From Eucommia ulmoides (Eukaryota; Streptophyta; Magnoliopsida; Garryales; Eucommiaceae), in NCBI GenBank assembly GCA_016647705.1, contig CM028335.1, forward strand, positions 9,272,818 through 9,336,817: a stretch of 64,000 bases of DNA, written 5' to 3'. The position numbers were made by a program, and so were the translations under genes. Positions 10,811 to 22,193 of this stretch are shown piece by piece (the stretch's first letter is position 1; the number at the start of each line of letters is the position of its first letter). The notes under the pieces were generated by a model that was not told the DNA's origin, ran no database searches, and saw only the letters and a program-made list of their open reading frames with translations.

Positions 10811-10830
10811 TAATAATAACAACTCTAATA
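10629..10830 (-). repeat. 3' LTR of the Ale-like element, microsatellite-expanded
   Basis: On the minus strand it starts TATTAGAGTTGTTATTATT (TG mutated to TA) and ends ...TTATACA. The duplicate LTR at 61882-62017 is 136 bp and this one 202 bp. Nearly all the difference is a (TTA)n tract, read as (TAA)n at 10748-10820. A TATA-like GCTTATATAAGTC is present. Confidence 0.7.
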
Positions 10831-10839
10831 TCCCAACTC

Positions 10840-13700
10840 AAACTCACGATGTTGCTGCAAGAAGTATCGAGAGTTTGCCAACAAAAAAACAAAAACGCGA
10901 AGTAGCCCAAAAAATATACAAAAACTTTTGACAGACTTGCGATCTGTGAGATCAATAGCCCAATCTACACAGAGTAGGCATGTAACTCCAAAGACGAAGT
11001 TGATAGAAGTAAGAGACTCTGAAAGAGGGTATCCTAAGATACCGAAGGATACGAAGAACAACAACCCAATGAATTGTAGTAGGAGAAATGATAAACCGGT
11101 TGGCGATATGAATATAGTAGGTAATGTCTAGGCGAGCGATGAATAAATAGACTAAAATGCCAATAATAGTACGATATAATGTAGGATCTCACAAATGGGC
11201 ACCATCGAAAGGTGAATAACGGTCATTCACCTTTAGATAAGTATCAATAGTCCTATTATCACTAAGACTTGCACTCTCAAGAATGTCAGTTGCATATTTT
11301 GACTGAGAAAGAAGATTGCCTTTTGGAGAAAATGTTACTTCAATACCTAGAAAGTATCATAAAGCCCCCCAAGTCCTTCATTCCAAACTGGAGAGATAAT
11401 TCTAACTTTAAGATCATCATCAATAATAATCATATAACCTAAATATAAATAGATCATAATGCAACCTTCAGTGGTACACTTTATAATCAGAGCGGAATCA
11501 TGATTACTTGGGTCAAAACAAAGCTAAGTAATGATTGTAGAAAACTTCTCAAACCAGGCTCTAGGGGCCTGTTTAAGGCCATATAGATCTTTCTTGAGTT
11601 TGCAAATCTCTCCAAACTTATGAGGAACATCTAGAAGAGGAGTCATGTATACTTATTCTTGCAGAACACCATTTAAGAAGGCATTTTAAAATCCATCTAA
11701 GAAATATGGCATTGATGAACATATGCTACGATAATAACAGTGTGAATAGTTTTCAATTTTGAAACTTGGGCAAAAGTCTCCTCATAATCCATGCAATATT
11801 ACTGAGAAAATCCCTTGGCAACCAAACGAGCTTTGTACCGCTCAACTAAACCATCAGACTTAGTTTTAATTTTATAGACCCAACGAGAACTAATTGGTCT
11901 TTTCATAGGAGGTAAAGGTACCAAAGCTCATGCATTCGTCTTATGTGAAGCAAAGAGATTATTAACCTTATTTTGTGGCCAAAGAATATCAAGTGTTGTT
12001 GCTTTATAGGATAAAGGCTCAAAGATACTGTGAATAGAGTCTAAAAATAAAGCAAAAGAATTTGAATACAAAGAGTAAAAAAAAATCTAGTATATAAATG
12101 GACTTACAAATGCACTGAGGATAGAAATGAGAAGGATCCACAACTAGAGAATATTCTTAGTAGGCCGTCGGGGGGGAGGGAACGCAAGAAGTATCAGTAC
12201 CTACAACACTACCAGTGTGGACATAAGGTCGAGATGTATGAGATGAGTCAATATTTGTAATGCAATGGTTTTGAAAAGATAAACTATTTGTGTCATCAGA
12301 GAAATGATCAATGAAACAAGATCAGGTGTGGTCAAGTTGTGTGTACTAGCAAGAACAGAGAAAAAATGTATATGCTCAAGAAACACAACATGATGGGTAC
12401 ATATAGTTTTTGTGCAACTAAATCAAAACAACGATATCCCTCTTGGTCCTCACTATAGTTGATGAAGACACAACTGACAGAACAAGAAGATAACTTACTA
12501 CGCTTCACTCTCGGTCGAAAACAAAACAAGTGCACCCAAATACTCTTAGGGAAGAATAATTGGAAGCATGACCATACAACTTTTCAAATGGAGATAAACC
12601 TGAAAAATGAGAGGATGGCATCTTATTAATTAGGCTCAATGCAGTAAGGACTACTTCTCCCCCAAAATACACTAAGAATAGTGGCAAACAGTAAGAGGGA
12701 ATGAGCAATTTAAACAATGTGCCTATGGTTTCTTTCAGCGACACCATTTTTCTCGAGAATGTCAGTACATAAGGTTCGGTGAATTATTCCATCCAAAGAA
12801 AGTTAGTGAAATGATTGGAAATGTACTCTCCACCAAAATCACATCTAAATCACTTGATAACAATATAATATCGGGTCTTAACAAGAGCTTGAAACATTTG
12901 AAAAATACAAAAGAATTCAAAACAATGTTTATAAGATAAACCCAATAATATCGGGTGTAATCATTAATGAAGGAACATAATATAAGGACTCTCTTTGGTA
13001 GCGATAGGGGACGGTTCCTAAGTATTAGAGTTAACCAGATCAAATGATGCGAGATAAGAAGAAATGCTTTTATTAAAAGATGAAACAGATAATTTTGCCA
13101 ATTTATAATCACTATAATCTGAAATATCACAAGCTGACAAATTGCCTAATTCTCCTGTAGACACTATGTATTTTAAAAATGATGTTGAAACATGACCAAG
13201 ATGAGAATGTCATAAATAAAAACTAAAAGAAAAACAAATCATATGAAAATACAACAAGACAACACCGAAAATTGCAACACCTGGTACTCTAGTGCGTCCA
13301 ATATGTATAGTCCCCTCTGCCTATGGCCTGTCCCAATCATATTTTGGGATTGCGGATCCATTACATGATAAGAGATAGAAAAATAAAAGACTGAGTAATC
13401 AGAATCAATAATTGGCCAACAGAAACAAGATTCAACGAAAGATTGGGAAAATGATGAGGTATAATTCAAAAAAGCAAAAGATAACAAGTCAGATGACATA
13501 TGATGAGAGGCTCCAGAATCTAGAGCCTATATAGATGAAGATATACCTGAAGAACTAGAGGAAAACAAACCTACAAAAAAATGCAATTGATATTGTATGC
13601 AGTTGTATGGCAAGGAACTTTTTAAATTGCTCAGTAGGGACCGCCATTGTGGGATTAGAAGATGTTGGGTCTCCATAGCCAAACGAATTTGATTGATAGT
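10840..13700 (-). pseudogene. Copia pol pseudogene (Ale-like)
   Basis: Recognisable blocks in order on the minus strand are as follows. ILEPLIICHL-type protease remnant (around 13520), then DPQSQNMIGTG and RGLYILD of the pre-integrase region (13310-13370). Integrase end: PSSHFSGLSPFEKLYGHA, then RVFGCTCFVF (12500-12640). Reverse transcriptase: [14 protein letters not shown] and [14 protein letters not shown] with many stops (11800-11910). RNase H: WAIDLTDRKSVKSFCIF (10900-10980), followed at once by the C-terminal tail LLANSRYFLQQH. About 150 bp present in the duplicate (KHIEINCH, LPFVSSS region) are deleted here. The element cannot encode a functional protein. Confidence 0.75.
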
Positions 13701-14150
13701 ATAGTTGCTATAGTGTTAGGATGTGGAGGCCTATAAGGTCGTTTTTGTGATTGATTGTCAGATTTCCAATAGAGAGGTGACTATTGCTGTTACTGTACGG
13801 CGAGGGATTTCGATCCTCGCATATTGACTACTCGCAAGTGTACGAGGTCAAAGGTTTAGTATAGTGTGATCGTGAAAGATCAGGTTATTGTATCCATAAG
13901 GATTAGTGTCGTTACTATTGAGTACCGCGTTTGTCATGACTTAATTTTATCTAGGCTAAAAACAAATATGTATATAATTAATTAAACTAATACTAATATA
14001 ACCTAAATTATATGTACTAATTACTAATATATTTTAGGAGAAAGAATTGCCTAGCGATTAACGTGTTTACAAATACATGTTCGACCTTGATTTACTCACG
14101 TTTACGGTGTTCGACCTATTTGACAATATCGATTCGTAAACTCCACCGCC

Positions 14151-14540
14151 ACCTCTCCCGAGTGTAAGACGGGGGAATACATGACTTCTAGTCAATGAAG
14201 AATTTCCCCTCAATGTCTTAATGACCCTAGGTCATGTGAGTCTCGCCCAATGTCATTGATTGCACACAATCCAACTCCCGACTGGGTCATTGGATTATCG
14301 TGTTGTGTTTACCTAATCAACAATCTCAGTTCTAAAACTCTACTGCCACCTCTCCCGATTATAATACGGGAGAATACATTACTTCGAGTCAATGAAGAAA
14401 TTTCCCTCAACATCTTAATGATCCAAGGTCACGTGAGTCTTGCCCCAACGTCATCGATTGTCCACAATCCTAACCCCGACCGATTTATTGGATCGTGATG
14501 CTTGTTTACCCTAATCCGAATCTGGGGTTTGTCAAATCCC
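14151..14540. repeat. 198-bp internal LTR tandem duplication
   Basis: Two copies share CACCTCTCCCGA, a TACGGGAGAATACAT-like block, GTCAATGAAGAA, TCTTAATGA and CACAATCC. The period is about 197-199 bp. The same duplication is in B's 3' LTR (19975 and 20174) and the surviving part of A's 5' LTR. It is absent from the first Athila LTR and from B's 5' LTR. Confidence 0.8.
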
Positions 14541-15004
14541 GTATTCTCCATTTATCAATCTAAGTATAATAAACAAATAATATGATAAACACAATCAAAC
14601 TACGAAGAACAAATATAAACGCAACACCGAAATCATTCAAACAACATATTTATAAATATAATGTTAATCCCTATACAATCAATAGTTAGCCTATGTCCAT
14701 AGCCGTATTTACATGAAAGAACGAGCTAAACATACTCACATATTCCTAAGTTAAACAAACAAGGAAAATAATCGAAGAACTTGGCCTCATCCGAAGATTT
14801 GTCGCTAAGAACCGCTCAACAATCGCTTCGCCGTCTTCCACCATTTCGGGATATGGGCTCCACCTCTAAAACTCCCAAGTCCAACCCTAAGTATATCCCA
14901 AGGGGCTCTAGTGGCCGGAACCTCCAAGAGGATAGGATAGGAGTGGATATTTATAAGCAAAATATCTCAAAATATCTAATAAAAATATCAAAGCTGTGTA
15001 GAGG

Positions 15005-15176
15005 CCACCGCCTAGGCGGTGGGTAGGTCAGTTGGCTGATCGCCTAAGCAGTGAAGTAGGCGATGGATTTAGAAAACATTTTGCCATTTCACCGCCTAGG
15101 CGGTGAGCTTTCAGTAGCATTTGGTCTTTCTCAGCATTTTCACCGCCTAGGCGGTGGTCTGGACGCCTAGGCGGTG
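15005..15176. repeat. CCGCCTAGGCGG palindrome cluster in A's LTR
   Basis: Palindromes with a CTAG core are found at 15005-15022 (18 bp, CCACCGCCTAGGCGGTGG), 15090-15105, 15141-15156 and 15164-15176. They are spaced by AT-rich DNA. Decayed forms lie near 15040-15062. Confidence 0.9.
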
Positions 15177-15688
15177 GGCTTGTTTCACAATATTGCCTCC
15201 TTGCTCGTTTTTCTATCGTTTTTCGACCATTTTTGGTTCAATCTCATCGTTTTCTCTCCAGTTTCCTATCTTTTTGCCCTACACACATATTTTAATGCAA
15301 AAAGATAAAAACTAATTAAAATATAATAAAATACTATATAAACGTTTGAAAACTAACTTAATTCGGTTTGAAAATATGTAGGTAGATCACACCTATCAAA
15401 TACCTCCAAACTTGGAATTTGGCTAGTCCTCGAGCCAAACACAGACACGAAAATGAAAAACACAACTAAATGAAATAACAAACATCCTAAAACGATCTAA
15501 ACATAACGACATGTGAGTTTTAAATTCTTCTAATGGGCTATTTATTTTTCCCTCAATAACCGCCAGTCATATCGAGTTCAGGCGGTAAAACACATCATGT
15601 GTTGATCTAGAATTTTGACATGCAATAATGGTGAACGCTATTCTAGATCCTGCAAACATGTTAGTGCAAGACTCCATATTATGGCTAT

Positions 15689-17115
15689 TGATAGGTGTAA
15701 AATACCTATCTACTTCTAAATCAAATTTGGTAATTTTTTAGTGAATTTATAATATTTAATTGTGTTTTTGTTAGTTTTTATGTAATTCAAGTGTAGGGAC
15801 GCAAACAAGTGACAAACGAGCAAAAACGATGGGAAAATGGTAAAGAAATGATGAAGAAACAAGGTTTCAAGATCACAAGAGCCACCACCGTGGCGAAGAA
15901 GCCACCGCCGCGGTGGTGAGAAATGTAGAGAGTGTTGAAAATGAGTAAGGCCCATCGCCCAGGCGGTGAAAGAACAGAACGTTTGGAGCCAGTCCCATAG
16001 CAGCGACCGTGATCCCATCAACGTGGCCGTGAAAGATCGGAATGTTAACTGACTAGCCCACCGCCACGACCGTGAGCTCTGCACAGTAAAGAAGATATTT
16101 TCAGACATTTTGTAGCCTTGCACCTATAAATTCCCATTCTCTTACATCCATTGAAGCCTATTGGATGCTTGGACGTCCCTAACCTTAGGATCTTTATCCT
16201 TAGCCAATCTTGAAGAGCTCAAAGAGGATATTCATCATCTGGAGAAGAAGAAACATTGGCAGATCGATCTTCAGCGAAAGTGAAAACCACTCCACTTTAA
16301 GATTTGATCTTTCTATCTTTGTTTCTCTCTTTGTAACTTAATGTTTTATTGTAAATGATGAGGAATCCCTCTTAGTTTAATGTTCTAATGGCCAAGATCA
16401 TGTTAGATTAGATAAATATTATCTAGGGATCGATGTAGTTGTGTAAATACTAGTTCGATGAAATATATGTTTCTTTAATAGTTGTTTGCTTTTAAATCTG
16501 ATTGTGTTTATCATTTTATGAAAACTTTAATATTCTTGTTAAGGTATTAGGGATGGATTTGAGAATACGGGGTTTAACACTCGGAAGAGATAACCCCGGA
16601 TTCGGACTAGGTTAAATACATCGTTACGATCTAACGACCCGGGAAGGCATTAGTTAGTGTGCAATTGATGACGTTGGGGCAAGACTCAAGTAGACTAGAG
16701 TCACTAAGACGTTGAGGGGGACTTCTTTGTTGACACAAAGTCGCATATTCCCCCCGTCTTACACTCGGGAGAGGTGGAGGAAGAGTTTACGAACTGAGAT
16801 TGTCAGATACCTAAACTTCGTTATTGTTAACTAAATGAAATCAAACATGTATTAAGTAAACAAAATCAATCCCTAGGTAATCAACGTAGTTAGGATTAAC
16901 CCACTAATTTTAGTTTAGCTTAGTTTTAATTAGTTTAATTTTAAAATATTTCTTGAACTTTCTGGATAATATAAGACTATACTAATTGCGGTACTCAATT
17001 AGTCAACCCGTTCTTGTGGGAATGATATCCGATCTTCAAGATTCACTATATTCAAACTAGACCTCATTCACTTGCGAGTAGTCAATACGCGAGCGTGTAA
17101 AAATATCGTCATACA
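15689..17115 (+). repeat. 5' LTR of element B
   Basis: It starts TGATAGGTGTAAAATACC and ends ...TATCGTCATACA. It has one copy of the 198-bp block and GC-rich CACCGCCGCGG-type motifs at 15883-16075. It resembles the LTR at 3994-5446 in these respects. Confidence 0.8.
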
Positions 17116-17121
17116 AGTTTT

Positions 17122-17141
17122 TGGCGCCGTTGTCGACGATT
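17122..17141 (+). promoter_or_regulatory. Primer binding site of element B (tRNA-Asp type)
   Basis: TGGCGCCGTTGTCGACGAT begins six bases after the LTR end. It fits the complement of the plant tRNA-Asp 3' end (TGGCGCCGTTGCCGGGGAT), the primer used by Athila elements, with a few mismatches. Confidence 0.85.
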
Positions 17142-18940
17142 ATCATGTTGATTGTTGTCGATATTGTGAGTAAATAACTCGATTTTAATCTAGGCATTTT
17201 TAGTGAATAAAATTTTTCTTTGTAGTTTTATTTTTGTTTTCCGGCAGGATGCTTGAAGATGTTAGATCGACAAGTACTCTTGCGTTTCATGTATTGTAAC
17301 ATCTAGCCAGTTTAGAGGGCATGTGTTGGGCCAAGGACATTAAACCAAGTGCTTCTTGGGAGGCAACCCAGGGTAAAAAATAAGTTAGATACATCTTTGT
17401 CAATTTGAGTCGGAGGCGAGATCCTCTCGCCTCCCAGGTATGTGTTCTAAACCCCCGTCTTCAATATCATGCTATATACTATCATTAGGATTGCTGACGG
17501 TTCGTTTTGGACATCACCTGTGTTGAGTTGGTGGTGGTGTGTAGTATGTTTTAGTATGTGTTTATGTTATTAGTTAAATTTTACTATTTTTATCGTGTGC
17601 ATGCTTGTTTAGGATTAATTTGTTTAGTTTAGTTGTTGTTTTATGCAAAGTTTTGACGTCATCTGGGCATTTACCCGATGATGATTTTGTCCCCTAGTTG
17701 TTTTGAGGTCGAGCATAAACCTCATTCATGTGTGTTATGTGTGCTTAACGTATCGTCGTAGTAAAAGTTATTGTGGATCCTAAATACACGAGCACGTAAA
17801 CTCAATATAACAATATCTAATTGATTTGAAACCGATTATCCTTCACTCAATTTTATGACGATAGGGATTCTAAAACTTGATTTGGGGGAAATTCGAGGTG
17901 AAATCCTAGGCGAGGTTATTTAGGAGATATGATTTAGGCATTCATTTGATCGCTTGAGCCTTTTAAGCTTACCCTTTAAATTATTACCCTTCGTTACCCT
18001 GTCGAAGCCTAAAAGCCATTTCAATTCTGAAAACTTAACAAATACCATAGCCGATTAAACTTTTTCCAAACCTACATCGCTAACCTGAAGGCGTTATTTG
18101 AGTGAATCAAGTTAGCATTTCGCTACTTGATGTGAGCGGTTGGGTTTAGGTCGAAATTCTAATTGGTTTGGTATTTGAGTACTCGCTTGTCGTTTGTCGT
18201 TCATATTTTTGCACATTCCTAAAATTGTAAGAATTCGAATATGTTTTGGGGGTATGTTACTTAATCATTTTTGTACTCCTCCTAAAATTGTAGAAATTCG
18301 AATGAGTTTAGGGGTGTGTTAAAAAAAAAACATTTCTTTTTTACATGACAAGTAAGTACGATGTTCTTAAACGTATGTTCAAGGTTGTTTCTAATTAAAC
18401 TATGGGGTTTCGAGTGTGAGTGTGCCAAGCGATGTGCCTCAGGTAACGTTAAGTTAACAACGTTAACCGATTCTCTATTCCAAAATACCCTTGGGCATTA
18501 TTCCAAAACCAAACCAAGCCCTATTGATCTTTTTGAACCTCCGAGCCTACATTAGTGGAGAATAGATCCCAGGTTAGGCGTATGGATTCCCTATACCTAA
18601 AAGGTTTTAGTCATGAACTATATTGAGGGATAATCCCATCTAATCAATTGATAGTTGTATATTTGAGTTTAATCACGCACACAATTAAACAGGATCTAGA
18701 ATGGCGCTTACTATTTTTGAACTTTGAAATTCTAGAATACCACATGGAGTGATTTATGCTTGAACTTGATAGGATTGGGGGCCGATGAGGGAAAAATCTT
18801 TCGCTCGGTAGATGATAATAAAAACTTACACATTTTTATTTTTAGTGTTTTTCGTTTTTAGTTTTTAATTTCGTAATTAGTTTTTATATTTTCTTGTATT
18901 GTGTGGGTGTTTTGCTCGAGGACTAGCAAAATTTTGAGTT
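17142..18940 (+). other. Non-coding internal region of element B
   Basis: No gag or pol frame is present. Shortly after the primer site the sequence passes to the post-pol region of the family (GTGCTTCTTGGGAGGCAACC near 17350, then AGGCGAGATCCTCTCGCCTCC near 17412). It then follows the long 3' untranslated region seen at 2282-3980. This pattern suggests one large internal deletion fixed before amplification, because A has the same layout. Confidence 0.75.
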
Positions 18941-18950
18941 TGGAGGTATT

Positions 18951-20552
18951 TGATAGGGGTAAATTACCTATGTATTTCCAAATCCAATTTGTTAGTTTTC
19001 GAGTACCTTTATTAGATTTTTAATATGTTTTAATGTGTTTTGATTCTTTTTGTATTAAAACAGGTACGTGGGGTGAAAAGGTATGAAATCAGAGCATAAA
19101 CGATCAATTCCTATCAAGAAAAGTCGGAGAACGGTGGAAAAATGAACACGGCGGCAAGATTCTAAAAATAGGCCCACCGCCTAGGTGGTGAAGATGTAGA
19201 GAAAATACAATTGGCTACTGACAGCCCACCGCCTAGGCAAAAATCCACCAGAATGTTTTCCACAGCCATCGCTTTCTCTATCGCCTCGACTAGCCTTTAA
19301 CCGACATACTCCACCGCCTAGGCGGTGGCCTCTGCGCAGTGTTAGATATTTATTTTAGATATTTTCTCTATTTATACCCCTTTCCTCCTTTTCCCTCACA
19401 TTCTCTGGCCATTACAGCCCTTAAGGCTTAGTTTACAATATAGAGAGAGTATGAAGAGTGCTCAAACATATTTGAAATGAGAAGATCAACACGCGGAGAA
19501 GGAGAATCATTCGGTGGATGGTTTTAGCAGCTAATCTTCGGATATCGGATAAGTTCATCCGTTTTTCCTTTTATTTCTTGTTTTCAATATATATTTGAGC
19601 ATGTTTAGTCTAGTTTCAATTGTATAAACAGCTATGGCCATAGGTTAAACGTGGATTATGTATGGGATGAATATTATTTATAAAAGCGTAATTTTGGTTT
19701 AGTTGCATTTCTTTGATGATTGTTCTTCAATGTTTGAGTATGTTTATCATATTATTTGTTTATTATGCATAGAATGATAAATGGAGAATACGGGGTTTGA
19801 CATATCCCGGATTCAGATTAGAATAAATAAACTCCACGATCCAATAACCCAGTCGAGGTTAGGATTGTGGACAATATTTGACGTTGGGGTAAGACTCACG
19901 TGACCTAGGGTCATTAAGACGTTAAGGGGGACTTCTTTGTTGATTCAAAGTCGCACATTCTCTCGTCTTACACTCGGGAGAGGTGATGAGGGAGTTTTAG
20001 AACTGAGATTGTCGATAGGGTAAACACAACGCACGATCCAATAACCCGGTCGGGAGTTCGATTGTGTGCAATCAATGACGTTGGGGCGAGACTCATGCAA
20101 CCTAGGGTCGTTAAGACATTGAGGGGGACTTTCTCGTTGACACAAAGTTGTGTTAAATCCCTCATCTTACACTCGGGAAAGGTGGCGGAGAAGTTTTAGA
20201 TACCGAGATTGTCGGATAAGTCGAACACCGTTAACATAAACTAAAACGAGACTAAACACGTATTCGTAAACGAAACTAATCCCTAGACAACCTATTCTCT
20301 CAAAACTATCTCATATTAATATTAGTATTAGTATAGATTAAATTAGGCTATATTAGTATTAGTATTAATTAATTAAATTATATTTTTATCTCCGAGATAA
20401 AGTCAAGTTATAACAATCGCGGTACTCGATAGTAATATCAACCAATCTCTGTGGATACGATACTCAATCTTAAATGATCATACTATACTAAAACTTTGAC
20501 CTCGTACACTTGTGAGTATTCAGATACGCGAGGATCGAATCCTCGCCGTACA
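18951..20552 (+). repeat. 3' LTR of element B
   Basis: It follows the polypurine tract GAGTTTGGAGGTATT. It starts TGATAGGGGTAAATTACC and ends CCTCGCCGTACA. It has the duplicated 198-bp block (anchors at 19975 and 20174) and CCGCCTAGG palindromes (perfect at 19311-19328, partial near 19175 and 19228). In all these features it matches A's LTRs and not B's own 5' LTR. Confidence 0.85.
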
Positions 20553-20557
20553 ACTAT

Positions 20558-22165
20558 ACAACGACCGGATTGGATTATCCCCCAACGAAACTCATGACTT
20601 AGACCGTATAGGACTAGGATTTCCATAGACTTGACTGGGGTCCACTCTCCACTAATGTAGGTTGAGTAGTTCATAGAGATTAGAAGGACTTGGTTCGGTT
20701 TTGGTATATTTATCCAAGGGTATTTTGGAAAAGAAACAAGGTTAACGTTGTTAACTTAATGTTACCCAAGGCCCAACGCTTGGCATATTCACTCTCGAGC
20801 CCGCATATAAAGATTGGAAATAATCTCGAACAAACATTTAAGACCGATGTACTCACTTGTCAAAAGAAACGTAAATAAATTTTTTTTTCCTTTTTTTTTT
20901 AACTAACCACACCCCCAAACTTATTTGATTAGTATGATTTCATGGGTGTGGTTTAAAAGAAAGAAAAATGACACTGATTACTCGAATACCGAACCAATAC
21001 GAAGTTTGCCCTAAACCCTATTGACCACATCAAGAAGCATTTATAACTGCTAGCTTGATTCACTCAAATTTGTGTCTTCTATCAAGCAATAAAGGTTTGG
21101 AAAAAGATCAATTGGCTAAGGTATTTGTTTATGTGTTTGGAATTGAATTGGGATTTAGGCTACAACAGGGTAACGAGGGATAAACATGTAAGATGGTAGG
21201 CTTAAAAAGGCTCAAGCGACAAAAAAAATGCCTAAACCATTTCTCCTAAACTACCTCGCCTAGGATTTAGCCTCAATCTTCTCCTCAATCAGGTTCTAGA
21301 ATCCTTAATTGTCATGAATTTGGCTAATCGATAATCGTCCTCAAATCAATTGAATAGAAATAAATTGAGTTTATGTGCTCGTGCAAATTAGGATCTACAA
21401 TAATTTTTACCAAAAAGCATAGTCAAGCACACAGAATAAACATACATGGGTATTATCCTTGACTTCGAAAACAACTAGGGGTTATCTCATCATTGGGTAA
21501 CGGCCTAGATGAACGCAAAACTCAGCATGCGAACAACAACACAAAAACATAAACACATTCTAACCTAAACACACATGCAATACAGTAAAACAGTAACACA
21601 TAAAACATACTATACTACACATCACTTCCGAACTCAAAACGGACAATGTACTCAGTGATCCCAATCATAAATCTCAATATATTAAATTTAAGTATGCTGA
21701 CGAATGGGGTTTAGAACACGTACCCGGGAGGCGAGAGAATCTTGCCTCCAAATAAATTTGGCTGGGACGGATTTAACTTATTTGACCTTGGGTTGCCTCC
21801 CAAGAAGCACGTGGTTTAATGTCCTCGGCCGACATTTTCAAAACGCCCTCAAGCTTAGCGAGGTTTTGCTTTGTTCGGCTCAATCTTTCAACAAAATGAC
21901 TCACCTGATTATGTGCGTGGCCCCGCACCATAAAACGACTTGGAATCCTATCGAAAGGAATGCATCAATACCCATCGATCTAATATCAACAAGTACCCTA
22001 CATAAGAAATAAAAAAACAAAACTACAAATGAAAATTATATACAAAAGAAATGCCTAAAGTAAAATCGAATCATTTACTCACAATATCAATAATAAATGA
22101 CAAAACATAATCCTCGGCAATCGTTACCAAAAACTTGGTGGCAATCGCCAGAAACTACGACATAA
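20558..22165 (-). other. Internal region of element A, 5' part
   Basis: This is non-coding. Read on the minus strand it runs from the primer site to the point where B was inserted. It includes the GGGAGGCAACCC block (about 21797-21812) and an inverted GGCGAGAGAATCTTGCCTCC-type stretch (21728-21748). No gene is present. Confidence 0.75.
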
Positions 22166-22187
22166 CCAATCCCCGGCAACGGCGCTA
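22166..22187 (-). promoter_or_regulatory. Primer binding site of element A
   Basis: On the minus strand it reads TAGCGCCGTTGCCGGGGAT, matching the tRNA-Asp-type Athila primer site with one change at the second base. It lies six bases from the LTR end at 22194. Confidence 0.85.
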
Positions 22188-22193
22188 AAAACT

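Larger units (their letters stand above)
10629..13793 (-). mobile_element. Ale-like copia remnant, truncated at its 5' end
   Basis: Read on the minus strand, the order is protease/pre-integrase (about 13680-13240), integrase (about 13130-12510), reverse transcriptase (about 11950-11270), RNase H (about 11050-10890) and a 3' LTR (10830-10629). Gag and the 5' LTR are missing because element A's LTR begins at 13794. The same 3' end, with identical flanking DNA, occurs in copy 2 of the duplicated segment (61882-62258). Insertion therefore predates the duplication. Confidence 0.8.
13794..15398 (-). repeat. 3' LTR of element A
   Basis: The LTR is 1605 bp, with TGATAGGTGTGATC at its start (complement of 15385-15398) and ...CTCGCCGTACA at its end (13794). 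It contains a roughly 198-bp internal tandem duplication (anchors ACCTCTCCCG at 14151 and 14348) and four CCGCCTAGGCGG palindromes at 15005-15176. 13789-13793 (GTTAC) is the left flank. The partner flank is lost because the 5' LTR is truncated. Confidence 0.85.
15689..20552 (+). mobile_element. Non-autonomous Athila-like element B nested in A
   Basis: The order is 5' LTR (15689-17115), primer site (17122), a 1.8-kb internal region without gag or pol, polypurine tract (18941-18950) and 3' LTR (18951-20552). Flanks are GCTAT (15684-15688) and ACTAT (20553-20557), a 4/5 target-site match. The A sequence on the two sides joins smoothly when B is removed. The LTRs differ in length (1427 and 1602 bp) and in subfamily, which is unusual. 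The internal region contains GGGAGGCAACCCA, TTTGGGGGAA and CCTACATTAGTGGA, shared with A and the first Athila element. Confidence 0.85.

Noticed and set aside
10662-10931. Open frame with a long poly-Asn run
   Set aside because: It is a translated (TAA)n microsatellite inside a copia LTR and continues into copia sequence of the opposite strand.
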